The position numbers were made by a program, and so were the translations under genes. Shown one piece after another: positions 35,102 through 43,634 of a DNA stretch of 64,000 nucleotides (position 1 is the stretch's first letter; each line of letters opens with the position of its first letter). Source of the DNA: Kitasatospora fiedleri (lineage in GTDB: Bacteria; Actinomycetota; Actinomycetes; Streptomycetales; Streptomycetaceae); NCBI RefSeq assembly GCF_948472415.1, contig NZ_OX419519.1:6663001-6727000 (forward strand). The letters run 5' to 3'. The notes beneath the pieces are model-generated. The model saw only the letters and a list, made by a program, of their open reading frames with translations, ran no database searches and was not told the origin of the DNA.

Positions 35102-35211
35102 TGCGCAATCGCGCCGCCGTGAGAGGAGCACTCGCCGGATTGCCGTTTTCCGATGAACTTTTGGCGGTTCTGTGGCGAGAAAGTGCCCCGACAGATCCGC
35201 CTTCCGCGTAA
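35101..35211 (+). CDS. 36-residue peptide coupled to the upstream gene
   Basis: The ATG overlaps the upstream stop (TGATG), which favours translation by re-initiation. The sequence starts MRNRAAVRGALAGLPFSDEL and ends PTDPPSA; it has one amphipathic helix and no signal. A hairpin follows within 10 bases of its stop. No family is recognised; it could also be non-functional read-through. Confidence 0.4.
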   Translation: MRNRAAVRGALAGLPFSDELLAVLWRESAPTDPPSA

Positions 35212-35219
35212 GGTCAGGA

Positions 35220-35246
35220 CGCCCCGGGTGTTGCCGTGCCGGGGCG
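35220..35246. terminator. Hairpin after the coupled peptide
   Basis: Stem CGCCCCGG / CCGGGGCG with an 11-base loop. It is placed to end the two-gene unit before the Tad-locus lipoprotein. Confidence 0.5.
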
Positions 35247-35353
35247 GGGTGGCGAAGAATCGACCTCCGAGCGACCTCAGAACGACACCGGGGACGGCAG
35301 ACGACATCCGCGGTCCGGACCCACCACAGGTCCGGCCGCAACAAGGTGGGGCT

Positions 35354-35974
35354 ATGCGGCAGCGCTCAATTCTGGTGCGCCCTGGGGCGATGGGGATCAG
35401 CGGGTGGCTTCTGCCATTCCTGCTGACGGCCTGTTCGGCCGGCGGCGCCGGGTCCGCGGACCGGCTCGGAACACCCTCCGCGAACCTCCCCCGGGCCACC
35501 TCCGACGCCACCACCGCCGACCCCGGCACCGGCAGCCCCGTCCCCCGGGAAGGCGCCCAGGCGCTGGACGGGAACGGTGCGGTGACGGCCTATCAGGGCT
35601 GGTGGGACGTGCAGGTCAAGGTGCTCGGACGATCGGATTCGGACGGAACCCCGCTCCGGCAGTACGCCACCGGGGCCGCCTTCACCGACACCGTGATCTC
35701 GCTCACCCAACTGCACGACAACGGACTCGTCATGGTCGGGCAGCCGCGCACCTCACCCGTCCTCAAAAGCCTCGACCTGCAGGCGAATCCGCCCACCGCG
35801 ACGATCGGGGACTGCCTCGACGTGTCCGGCTGGCACCAGGCGGACGCCACCAGCAAGGAGATCAAGGACCCGCAACAGCGGCTGTCGCGTTATCCGGCGA
35901 CCGCCGTGATGAAGAAATACGGAAACCGCTGGCTGATCGCCGACTTCACCCGTGAGGTGGACAAGACATGCTGA
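35354..35974 (+). CDS. Secreted lipoprotein at the head of the Tad locus
   Basis: A 206-residue lipoprotein: signal SGWLLPFLLTAC-SAG with lipobox Cys near residue 27, then a Ser/Thr/Pro linker, then a compact domain (AYQGWWDVQVKVLGRSDSDG to RYPATAVMKKYGNRWLIADF) of NTF2-like appearance. It overlaps the next start (ATGCTGA). Similar lipoprotein-plus-secreted-protein pairs precede Tad genes in streptomycetes; role in pilus assembly unknown. Confidence 0.8.
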   Translation: MRQRSILVRPGAMGISGWLLPFLLTACSAGGAGSADRLGTPSANLPRATSDATTADPGTGSPVPREGAQALDGNGAVTAYQGWWDVQVKVLGRSDSDGTPLRQYATGAAFTDTVISLTQLHDNGLVMVGQPRTSPVLKSLDLQANPPTATIGDCLDVSGWHQADATSKEIKDPQQRLSRYPATAVMKKYGNRWLIADFTREVDKTC

Positions 35975-36900
35975 ACTCCGCCTGGCGAACCGCTATTTGT
36001 ACACTGATCGGAACCGGATTGGCGGTCGCGGCCGTTCCGGCGGCGCGCGCCGACGACGGCGTGCCCGCCCCCTGCGCCGACCGCGTCATCTGCACCGGCA
36101 CCCACCAGCCGGGCAGCACCCCGACCGGCGGCGGTGGGGGGGCGTCCGGCGGTGGCGGGGGCGGTGGCAGCGACACGTGCACCTGGAACGGCAAGGACGT
36201 CCCCTGCTACGTGCCCCAGTGGGGCTGGTTCTCCGCGGGCTGCTACTACCAGCCGTCCAACCCGCAGCCGCTGGCCGGCGAGGCCGCCTGGCAGGGCCAC
36301 AGCAGCAAGGACGGCGCGGTCTACGACATGGCCTGCATCGCCAACACCAACGAGATCCAGCCGCTCGGGCAGACCTTCCTCGCCCAGCCCCCCGGCGCCA
36401 CGCCGCCCAAGACGCCCGCCCAGGTCGCCTACGACGCCCTGGTGTCGATCGAGGTCGCCGAGCCCGTCCTGCACGCCGCCCCCGCGGGGGACGCGGTGGT
36501 CGGCTCGCCGGTGTGGCTGTGGATCGACCCAAACCCGAAGGTGGTGGGGCCGCTGAGCAGCAAGCTGCCCGGGCAGGGGTTCGAGGTGACCACCACGATC
36601 ACCCTCGCGGAGGTGGTCTGGCACGTGGACGACGGGCCGGGCGGGGTCCGGGAGTTCACTTGCAAGGACGCCGGGAACCCGTTCAGCCGGAGCGGGACGC
36701 CGACCTGCAGCCACGTCTTCACCGAGAGCTCGGCGCGGATGAAGGACAAGGCGTACAGCCTCAGCGTGACGCTGAAGTGGCACGTGACCGCGCGCAGCAG
36801 CGACCGCACCGCCATCGACATGGCCGACTACGACTGGTGGCCGACTTACACCAAGGCGGTGCTGAACGTGCCGGTCAACGAGGTCCAGGTGGTGAACTGA
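35968..36900 (+). CDS. Secreted Tad-locus protein with Gly-rich linker
   Basis: A 310-residue exported protein. Signal ICTLIGTGLAVAAVPAARA ends near residue 28. A Cys-containing N-terminal part, a Gly/Ser linker (about 53-68), and a domain with CTWNGKDVPCYVPQWGWFSA and WWPTYTKAVLNVPVNEVQ follow. Such proteins occur with streptomycete Tad loci, sometimes labelled ATP/GTP-binding without basis; no P-loop is seen. It begins by overlapping the lipoprotein stop and ends 1 base before a 17-bp stem terminator. Confidence 0.8.
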   Translation: MLNSAWRTAICTLIGTGLAVAAVPAARADDGVPAPCADRVICTGTHQPGSTPTGGGGGASGGGGGGGSDTCTWNGKDVPCYVPQWGWFSAGCYYQPSNPQPLAGEAAWQGHSSKDGAVYDMACIANTNEIQPLGQTFLAQPPGATPPKTPAQVAYDALVSIEVAEPVLHAAPAGDAVVGSPVWLWIDPNPKVVGPLSSKLPGQGFEVTTTITLAEVVWHVDDGPGGVREFTCKDAGNPFSRSGTPTCSHVFTESSARMKDKAYSLSVTLKWHVTARSSDRTAIDMADYDWWPTYTKAVLNVPVNEVQVVN

Positions 36901-36944
36901 CCCGGTCGGCGGCCGCGACGAGGACGACGCGGCCGCCGACCGGG
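36901..36944. terminator. 17-bp stem terminator
   Basis: A perfect stem (CCCGGTCGGCGGCCGCG and complement) with a 10-base loop begins at the base after the stop codon. It separates the secreted pair from the core Tad operon. Confidence 0.85.
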
Positions 36945-37000
36945 CCGGAGTCGACGTTCCATCACGAGTGAGAGGCCGCAGAGCGGTGGAGAACCGAAGC

Positions 37001-37633
37001 ATGCCGACCCCGCCGCGCCGACTCGGCGCACGACGGCGGCGACCCGCCGTGCTGGCGATGGCAGCGGCGCTGATCGCGGCCGGCGGCCTGGGCGGGGCGG
37101 TGCTGTACAACAGCAGCGGGCAGCGGATCGCCGTGCTGGCGCTGGCCCGGGACGTGCCGATGGGGCAGGTGCTCAGCTCCGACGACCTGGTGGTCGCGCA
37201 CATCGCGGGCGACCCCGCGCTGCACCCGCTGGACGCCCAGGACCTGCCGCGCACCGTCGGCCTGCGGGCCACCACCGACCTCAAGCGCGGGGCGCTGCTG
37301 GTCAAGTCCGACCTGACCAGTGACCCGGCGACCCAGCCCGGGCAGCAGATCGTCGGCGTCTCCGCGAAGCGCTCCCAGCTGCCCGCCACCAGGCTCCAGC
37401 CCGGCCTGCAGATCCTGATCGTCAACGCGCCCGGCGGCAGCGGCGACGCCACCACCACCCGCACCCCGGAGACGATGACCGCGGTGGTCGCCGCGGTGGG
37501 CAGGCCCGACACCGACGGCAGCACCGTGATAGACGTCGCCGTCGGCCCCGCCGACGGGCCCCGGCTGGCGCTCTGGGTGGCGGGCGGCAAGTTCCAGGTC
37601 ATCCTGGCGCCCCGAACCGCCGGGGGCTCCTGA
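37001..37633 (+). CDS. cpaB: SAF-domain protein (CpaB/RcpC-like), pilus assembly
   Basis: A 210-residue protein with one N-terminal helix (AVLAMAAALIAAGGLGGAVLY, about residues 16-36) and a SAF domain (VLALARDVPMGQVLSSDDL, residues about 47-65). SAF proteins of Tad loci sit at the envelope and help stabilise the pilus or its secretion pore. GGTGGAG lies about 9 bases upstream of the ATG; a GTG 33 bases earlier is an alternative. It overlaps the next gene (TGATG). Confidence 0.8.
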   Translation: MPTPPRRLGARRRRPAVLAMAAALIAAGGLGGAVLYNSSGQRIAVLALARDVPMGQVLSSDDLVVAHIAGDPALHPLDAQDLPRTVGLRATTDLKRGALLVKSDLTSDPATQPGQQIVGVSAKRSQLPATRLQPGLQILIVNAPGGSGDATTTRTPETMTAVVAAVGRPDTDGSTVIDVAVGPADGPRLALWVAGGKFQVILAPRTAGGS

Positions 37634-38928
37634 TGACGGTGGTGGCCGTGCTCGGCGGGCCGGGCGCGCCGGGGGCCACCAGCAGCGCACTCGCGCTGCT
37701 GCTGTCCTGGCCGCTGCGGCCGGGCCGCCGGGTGCTGCTGGTCGAGTGCGACCCGGACGGCGGCGCGGTGCTGGCCGGCGCGCTGGAGGGCCGGGTGGAG
37801 GCCGTGTACGGGCTGCGCAACCTGGCCGTCGCCGACCGGCGCGGGCTGCTCGCCGAGACGCTGTGGGAACAACTGCTCGACGTCTCCCCGCAGGGCACCG
37901 GCGAACGCCTGCTGCTGCCCGGCCTCACCGACCCGGCCCAGGCCCCCGGCCTGGCCTACACCTGGGAACCCCTGGTCGAGGCCCTGCACGCGCTCGAACC
38001 GCAGGGCTACGACGTGCTGCTCGACCTCGGGCGCTCCGGCGCGAACGGGGCGATGGCGGTGCTGCCCCGGCACGCCGACGTGGTGGCCGCCACCGTCCGC
38101 ACCACGCTGCGCGGCCTCTCCGCCGCCCGGCCCCGGATCGCCGCGCTGCGCGAGGACCTCGACACCCACGGCACCGGCGCGGACGGCCTCGGCCTGCTGC
38201 TGGTCACCGAGGGCCCCTACCCCGAGCACGAGGTCGCCCGGCAGTTCCAACTGCCCGTCCTCGGGGCGCTCGCCCACGCGCCGCGCACCGCCCGGGTGCT
38301 CTCCGACGGCGGCGACACCACCGACCGGCGCTTCATCCGCTCCGAGCTGATGCGCACCGCGCGCACCGCCGCCGACCGCATCCAGGACCTCGCCACCACC
38401 CGCCGCCGACGCCTCGGCGGCCCGCAGCCCGCCGTCCAGCACGCGCTGCCCCCGCAGCAGCCCGGCCGGCCGCAACCGCCGTTCGTCCAGCAGCAGCCCG
38501 TGCAGCCGCAGCCCGTGCAGCCGCAGCAGGCGGCGTCCCCACAGGTGCCGCCTGTGCAGGTCCAAGTTCCGCAGCCGGTACCGCCGTTCGTGGCGGGTCC
38601 GGTGGCCGGGCCGCCGTACCAGCAGCCGCAGCAGTCTTACCAGCAGCAGCAGCCGTACCCGCAGCAACAGCACCAACAGCACCAACAGCACCAACAGCCC
38701 TATCCGCCGCAGCAGTTCCAGCAGCAGGTGCCGCAAGGCCCCTTCACCGGAGGCCAGTTCACGGGGGAGTGGCCGGTCCGGGCGGAGGCGCCGCAGATCT
38801 CGTACGCCGCGCCGCACATAGCGCCGCCCGCGGTGCCCCAGCCGCCCGCGCCCGCGCCGTTCCCGGGGCAGGGCGGGCAGCCGGGGCAGGCGGAACAGGA
38901 CGGCGAGGAGGTGTGGCGTGCGCGCTAG
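37633..38928 (+). CDS. tadZ: TadZ/CpaE-like ParA-family protein with Gln-rich tail
   Basis: A 431-residue protein. The N-terminal half (1-255) is a MinD/ParA fold with VLLVECDPDGG and GYDVLLDLGRSGA as A' and B sites. The P-loop position reads GGPGAPGATSS and lacks the Lys of GKT. Residues about 275-385 are an extended Pro/Gln-rich, low-complexity tail (HQQHQQHQQ, QQPYP). TadZ marks the site of pilus assembly at the membrane. The gene overlaps the TadA start by 11 bases. Confidence 0.8.
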   Translation: MTVVAVLGGPGAPGATSSALALLLSWPLRPGRRVLLVECDPDGGAVLAGALEGRVEAVYGLRNLAVADRRGLLAETLWEQLLDVSPQGTGERLLLPGLTDPAQAPGLAYTWEPLVEALHALEPQGYDVLLDLGRSGANGAMAVLPRHADVVAATVRTTLRGLSAARPRIAALREDLDTHGTGADGLGLLLVTEGPYPEHEVARQFQLPVLGALAHAPRTARVLSDGGDTTDRRFIRSELMRTARTAADRIQDLATTRRRRLGGPQPAVQHALPPQQPGRPQPPFVQQQPVQPQPVQPQQAASPQVPPVQVQVPQPVPPFVAGPVAGPPYQQPQQSYQQQQPYPQQQHQQHQQHQQPYPPQQFQQQVPQGPFTGGQFTGEWPVRAEAPQISYAAPHIAPPAVPQPPAPAPFPGQGGQPGQAEQDGEEVWRAR

Positions 38929-40477
38929 CCCGTACCAGGGGCCGCTGCCCCCGCAGCAGCAGGTGAACGGACAGGTGGTGCCGGGCGGTTCGGCCGACGC
39001 GGCGGGGCTGCCGTGGGCGAAGCCGCCGACGGCGGGGCCGGCCGGGCCGGTGGGGGCGGCGGGGGTGCCCGTGCTCTCGCCGGTCGGGGCGTCCCCGGCC
39101 GTGGACCCGCAGGTGGCACGGGAGTTGAAGCGGCAGGTCGCGGCGGAGCTGCACCAGCAGCTGTCGCGGCTGTCCGAGGCGTCCGGGAGCGAGGCGGACC
39201 GGGCGACCCGGCGGCAGCGCGGGCGGGCGCTGATCGAGGAGGCGGTGGCCCGCTGGTCGGACGCGTACGCGCAGACCCACGGCATCCCGCCGACCCGTGA
39301 GCAGGACCGGGTGCTCGCCGAGGCGGTATACGACCTGCTGTTCCGGGCCGGGCGGCTCCAGCCGTACCTGGACGACCCGGAGATCGAGAACATCCTGATC
39401 AACGGGTGCGACGACGTCTGGGTCTCGCGGGTGCACCAGCCGCTGCGGCAGGTCCCGCCGGTGGCCGACACCGACGAGGAGCTGATCGAGCTGCTCCAGG
39501 ACCTGGCGCGCCAGCACGGCGGCGGCGAGCGCAGCCTGTCCACCGCCAGCCCGATGTTGGCGCTGCGCCTGGAGGGCGGGATGCGGCTGCAGGCGATGAC
39601 CGAGGTCACGCCCCGCCCGTACGTGGCGATCCGCCGGCACCGGGTGGCCAGTGCGACGCTCACCGACCTGGTCCAACTCGGCACCGTGGACACCACCTTG
39701 GCGGCGTTCCTGGCGGCCGCGATCCGGGCCCGGAAGAACGTGATGATCACCGGCACCCAGGGCGTCGGCAAGACCAGCCTGCTGCGCGCGATGGCCGCCG
39801 AGATCCCGCCGGACGAGCGGGTCGGCACCCTGGAGTCGGAGTTCGAGCTGTGGCTGCACACCCTGGGCCACCTGCGGCAGGTCGTCCCGATGGAGGCCCG
39901 CGAGGGCAACGGCGAACGCGTGGACGGCCGCCTGGCGGGCGAGTTGACGATCGGCGAGCTGATCCCGGCGGCGCTGCGGATGACGCTGTCGCGGATCATC
40001 GTCGGCGAGGTCCGCTCCGCCGAGGTGGTGCCGATGCTGCGGGTGATGACCAACGGCGAGGGCGGCTCGATGTGCACCCTGCACGCCCGCGGCCCGCACA
40101 TGGTGGTCGACCGGATCGCCGAACTCTGCCTGGAGTACGGCGCGCACATGACCGACACCCTCGCCTACCGGCTCACCGCCAACGCGGTCGACTTCATCGT
40201 GCACGTCGCGATGGTCGACGAGACCGCGGTCGGAGGACGCCGGCACCGCTTCGTCTCGCACGTGCTGGAGGTGGCCGGCCTCGGCGAGTCCGGCCGCCCC
40301 GCGCTGAACACCGTCTTCGGGCCGCGCCCGGAGATCGGCGAGGTGCGGGCCGTCCCCGCCACCCCGCCGCACTGCCTGGACGACCTGCGCCGGGCCGGAT
40401 TCGACGCGGGCCTGCTCGGCTCCCCGTACGGGGCCTGGAGCGCGCCGCTGTCGCTGCGGATCGGGGGGATGCGCTGA
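38918..40477 (+). CDS. tadA: Tad pilus assembly ATPase TadA (CpaF family)
   Basis: A 519-residue type II/IV secretion ATPase. The Pro/Ala-rich N-terminus (1-75) precedes the N-domain. Walker A GTQGVGKTSLL lies at about 278-288. The Asp box (VGTLESEFELWL) and the His box (GGSMCTLHARGPHMV) follow, and REGNG lies between them. It powers polymerisation and retraction of Flp pili. The GTG start sits inside the TadZ 3' end behind GGAGG. Confidence 0.9.
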   Translation: MRASPYQGPLPPQQQVNGQVVPGGSADAAGLPWAKPPTAGPAGPVGAAGVPVLSPVGASPAVDPQVARELKRQVAAELHQQLSRLSEASGSEADRATRRQRGRALIEEAVARWSDAYAQTHGIPPTREQDRVLAEAVYDLLFRAGRLQPYLDDPEIENILINGCDDVWVSRVHQPLRQVPPVADTDEELIELLQDLARQHGGGERSLSTASPMLALRLEGGMRLQAMTEVTPRPYVAIRRHRVASATLTDLVQLGTVDTTLAAFLAAAIRARKNVMITGTQGVGKTSLLRAMAAEIPPDERVGTLESEFELWLHTLGHLRQVVPMEAREGNGERVDGRLAGELTIGELIPAALRMTLSRIIVGEVRSAEVVPMLRVMTNGEGGSMCTLHARGPHMVVDRIAELCLEYGAHMTDTLAYRLTANAVDFIVHVAMVDETAVGGRRHRFVSHVLEVAGLGESGRPALNTVFGPRPEIGEVRAVPATPPHCLDDLRRAGFDAGLLGSPYGAWSAPLSLRIGGMR

Positions 40478-41442
40478 TGCTGCTGTACGTGCTGTGCGGA
40501 CTGCTGCTGGCCGGCGGGCTGGTGGCGCTGGCCGTCGGCCTGACCGGGCGGCCCGACGACGGGCCGGAGCGGGACAACCCGCTGGAGGGGCGGCTGCACA
40601 CCCTCTGGTACGGGGCGCCCGGCACCGCCTCGCCCGGCATCGCCCGGCTGCGCCGGATACAGCTGGCGCTGGCCCTGCTCGGCGCGCCGGGCGGCTGGCT
40701 GTTCACCGGCATCCCGCTGGTCGCGCTGCTCGTCCCGGCCGCCGTGTTCGGCCTGCCCTGGCTGTTCGACGCGACCCGTTCCGACACCCGGCGGATCGAA
40801 CGGCTGGAGGCGCTCGCCGAGTGGACCCAGCGCCTGGCCGACGTGCTGCTGCTGGGCGTCGGCCTGAACCAGGCGATCGTGACCAGCCGGCGCACCGCGC
40901 CGGTCGCGCTGGAGACCGAGATCGCCGACCTGGCGGCCCGGTTGCAGTCCCGCTGGCGGCCCGAGGACGCGCTGCGCGCCTTCGGCGACCAGGTCGCCGA
41001 CTCGACGGCCGACAAGGTGCTGGCCGCCCTCGTGCTGCGGGCCGGCGACAGCGGGCCCGGCCTGGCCCGGGCGCTGGCCGACATGGCGGACTCGGTGCGC
41101 GAGGAGGTCCGGCAGCGGCGCGCCATCGAGGCGGACCGCTCCAAGCACCGCACCACGATCCGCTGGATGGTCGGCATCATCCTGCTGGTCATCGTGATCG
41201 GCGCGTTCAACTCCCGCTACACCGCGCCCTATTCGACGGTGCTGGGCCAACTGGTGCTGGCCGTCGTGGCGGTGGCGTTCGTGGCGGTGATCGCCTGGAT
41301 GCGCTCGCTGGCCCGGCACACCCCGCTGCCCCGGCTGCTGGAACCCGACCGCCGCTCCAAGACCGGCCGGCTGCCCGGCCACCGGGCCGCCGACGAGAGC
41401 GCCGCGGCCGAGGACGAAGCACTGCTGAAGGAGGCCCGGTGA
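40477..41442 (+). CDS. tadB: Tad pilus inner-membrane protein TadB
   Basis: A 321-residue T2SSF-type membrane protein: helices at about 2-22, 72-105, 228-250 and 260-280, with the GspF domain between (RLADVLLLGVGLNQAI, DSVREEVRQRRAIEADRSKHR). TadB and TadC form the platform on which TadA acts. TGATG overlap with tadA and GTGA overlap with tadC. The C-terminus has an acidic and Arg-rich tail. Confidence 0.85.
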   Translation: MLLYVLCGLLLAGGLVALAVGLTGRPDDGPERDNPLEGRLHTLWYGAPGTASPGIARLRRIQLALALLGAPGGWLFTGIPLVALLVPAAVFGLPWLFDATRSDTRRIERLEALAEWTQRLADVLLLGVGLNQAIVTSRRTAPVALETEIADLAARLQSRWRPEDALRAFGDQVADSTADKVLAALVLRAGDSGPGLARALADMADSVREEVRQRRAIEADRSKHRTTIRWMVGIILLVIVIGAFNSRYTAPYSTVLGQLVLAVVAVAFVAVIAWMRSLARHTPLPRLLEPDRRSKTGRLPGHRAADESAAAEDEALLKEAR

Positions 41443-42326
41443 TCTCCCCCTGGGCGGTCGTCGCCGGCGGCGCTGCGGCCGGCGGGGTGGCCCTGCTGCT
41501 GGCCGAACTCCGGCCCGCCCCACCGGACCTGGGCCAGGCCCTGGACCGGCTGCACCGCGTCCCCGAGCCGCGCCGGGCCGAGGACGACGACGTCGCGCTG
41601 CCCTGGTACGACCGGGTCGGCGAACGCTCCGGGCGGCTGCCCGGGGTGCGCGTCCCGCACCAGGAACTCGCCCTGATCGGCCGCAGCCCGGCCCGGTTCA
41701 TGGCCCACAAGCTGCTGTTCGCCGCCCTCGGCCTCGCCCTGCCCGGCTACCTGTCGGTGATGGCCGCCGTGGTCGGCGACGGCCTTCCGCTCGCCGTCCC
41801 GCTGCTGGTCGGGCCGCTGCTGGCCGGACTGCTCTGGTTCGTCCCCGACGGCATCGTCTCCGGCGAGGCCAAGGAGGCCCGCACCGAGTACCTGCACGGC
41901 ATCGCCGCCTACCTGGAACTCGTCGCGCTGGAACGGGCCGCCGACTGCGGGCCCGCCGAGGCGCTGCGCCGGGCCGCCTCGGTCGGGCGCGGCACGGTGT
42001 TCCGGAGAATCCGCGACGCCCTGGAGCGGGCCGCCACCGACCGGCTCCCGCCCTGGGACGGACTCGACGCGCTGGCCCGGGAGTTGGGCCTCACCCCGCT
42101 CCAGGACGTGGCCGACATCATGCGGATCTCCGGCGTCGACGGCGCCGCCGTCTACGACACCCTGCGGGCCCGCGCCAAGAGCCTGCGCGGCGAACTGCTC
42201 TCCGAGGAGCTCGCCAAGGCCAACGCCGACAGCGAACGGATGGTGGCCCCCGGCTCCGCCCTGACCCTGCTGATGACCGTCCTGATCGCCTTCCCGGCGG
42301 TCTACCAGATGCTCAACAGCGGCTGA
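41439..42326 (+). CDS. tadC: Tad pilus inner-membrane protein TadC
   Basis: A 295-residue GspF-like protein starting at a GTG (ISPWAVVAGG). It has helices at about 5-22, 92-115, 120-140 and 272-290, with a GspF core (EYLHGIAAYLELVALERAAD, DIMRISGVDGAAVYDTLRAR). It partners TadB. The next gene is 144 bases away, beyond a simple-sequence repeat, so transcription may restart there. Confidence 0.85.
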   Translation: MISPWAVVAGGAAAGGVALLLAELRPAPPDLGQALDRLHRVPEPRRAEDDDVALPWYDRVGERSGRLPGVRVPHQELALIGRSPARFMAHKLLFAALGLALPGYLSVMAAVVGDGLPLAVPLLVGPLLAGLLWFVPDGIVSGEAKEARTEYLHGIAAYLELVALERAADCGPAEALRRAASVGRGTVFRRIRDALERAATDRLPPWDGLDALARELGLTPLQDVADIMRISGVDGAAVYDTLRARAKSLRGELLSEELAKANADSERMVAPGSALTLLMTVLIAFPAVYQMLNSG

Positions 42327-42406
42327 CCGCACCGCACCGCACCGCACCACTCCGCCCACCGACCCCAGACCCCAGACCCCAGACCCCAGACCCCAGACCC
42401 CAGACC
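42327..42406. repeat. Simple tandem repeats between tadC and the pilin gene
   Basis: About four CCGCA units are followed by six and a half copies of GACCCCA (42361-42406). The array is directly upstream of the pilin promoter region and would change spacing if it slipped. Confidence 0.85.
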
Positions 42407-42470
42407 GAGCAGCGAACGAACAGCGCCACCCGTACCGAGTCCCTTCCCGCGAAGTCCTGGAGACCACACC

Positions 42471-42734
42471 ATGGCCCGAATCCGCTCCGTGGCGGCCGCC
42501 CTGCGGCCGCTGCTCCCGCTCCATCTCGTCCGACCCGCCGTCGAGTACCGCCTCGTCAAGCTGCGCGCCGCCCGCGAGTCCGGCGACCGGGGCGCGATCA
42601 GCATCGAACTCGCCCTCGCGGTGATCGTGCTGGTCGCCATCGCCGGGACGGTCGTCTACGCGATCACCCAGCTCGGCCAGAAGGTCCAGGGCAACATCCA
42701 GAAGGACGTCCCCGCCGGCGGCACCGCGCCGTGA
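42471..42734 (+). CDS. flp: Flp-type prepilin (major pilin candidate)
   Basis: An 87-residue protein. GDRGAISIELALAVIVLVAI is a class III-type pilin helix following a Gly, with Glu five residues after the cleavage site. The leader is unusually long (about 41 residues). It would be cut by a TadV-like peptidase, which is not in this window. It overlaps the next gene by 4 bases. Confidence 0.7.
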   Translation: MARIRSVAAALRPLLPLHLVRPAVEYRLVKLRAARESGDRGAISIELALAVIVLVAIAGTVVYAITQLGQKVQGNIQKDVPAGGTAP

Positions 42735-43177
42735 TCCGCCGCCCGCACCGGCCCGCCACCCGGCCCGCACCGGCCGGGTGGCTCGCGCGTGCCCGCAGGT
42801 CCGACCGGGGCGCGATGGCGATCAGCCTCGCCATCGTGTTCCCGGCCGTGCTGTTCGTGATCCTCCTGGTGGTGCAGGCCGGCCTGTGGTGGTACGCCGA
42901 ACAGGCCGCGCTGGCCGCCGCCCGGGAGGGCGTGGAGGCCGGACGGATCAACGGCGCGCCGGCCGGCGCGGGCGAGCAGCGGGCGAGCGAGTTCGTCGGG
43001 CGGCTCGGCGACGTGGTCGAGCTGGCGCAGCCGCCCCGGCAGACCGGCGGCGACCCGGACCTGTACCAGCTGTCCGTCACCGTGGAACCGCTCACCCTGT
43101 TCCCGTTCGCCGACCTGGCGATCACCAAGACGGCCACCGCGCCCCGCGAGAAGTTCGTCGCACCGGGGCAGCCGTGA
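42731..43177 (+). CDS. tadE: TadE-like pseudopilin
   Basis: A 148-residue protein with the TadE pattern: DRGAMAISLAIVFPAVLFVI helix (about 25-44) ending LVVQAGLWWYAEQAALAAAR. TadE proteins are minor pilin-like components required for Flp assembly. The GTG start overlaps the pilin stop (GTGA), and the stop overlaps the next GTG. Extracellular C-terminal domain of about 95 residues. Confidence 0.8.
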   Translation: MIRRPHRPATRPAPAGWLARARRSDRGAMAISLAIVFPAVLFVILLVVQAGLWWYAEQAALAAAREGVEAGRINGAPAGAGEQRASEFVGRLGDVVELAQPPRQTGGDPDLYQLSVTVEPLTLFPFADLAITKTATAPREKFVAPGQP

Positions 43178-43634
43178 GCGCCCGGGGGAGGACCGATGGC
43201 CGGGGCAACCGCCTTGCCGGGGACCGGGGTTCGTTCGCGATCGAGGCGGCGGTCCTGGTGCCGGTGATCCTGAGCTTCGCGCTGATGGCGGTGGCCGCCG
43301 GACGGCTGCAGACCACCGGTTCGGTGGTCGACGCCGCGGCCCGCGCCGGGGCCCGGGCCGCCTCGCTGGCCCGCACCCCGAGGGGGCCCGGCAGGCCGCC
43401 GCGGACGCCGTCGGGGCCTCGCTGGCCTCCCGGGCGGTGCGGTGCGAGGCCGAGCCGACCGGGGACCCGCAGTACGGCACGCTGGACACAGCCGGCGGCC
43501 AACTGGCCACCGTCACCGTCCGGGTGTCCTGCACGGTGCCGCTGTCCGACCTGATCGGGCTGGACGGCGTGCCCGGCCGCAAGACCGTCACCGGCATGTT
43601 CACCTCCGTGCTGGACCGTTATCGGGGAAACTGA
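43174..43634 (+). CDS. Second TadE-like pseudopilin, frameshifted
   Basis: About 153 residues after correction. DRGSFAIEAAVLVPVILSFA is the TadE-type helix, followed by RLQTTGSVVDAAARAGARAASLARTP. At 43376-43386 a G appears to be missing between CCCC and GGGG runs; the rest (ASLASRAVRCEAEP to VTGMFTSVLDRYRGN) is in the next frame. The corrected protein has the usual C-terminal beta domain with paired Cys. It is coupled to both neighbours by overlaps. Confidence 0.75.

Noticed and set aside
35890..40158. A 1422-codon open frame on the minus strand
   Set aside because: It is antisense to the whole Tad operon, whose genes have clear domains and overlaps. Long antisense frames are an artefact of G/C-rich third positions.
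42361..42406. Possible iteron origin of replication
   Set aside because: Heptamer microsatellite with no replication gene or AT-rich region nearby.
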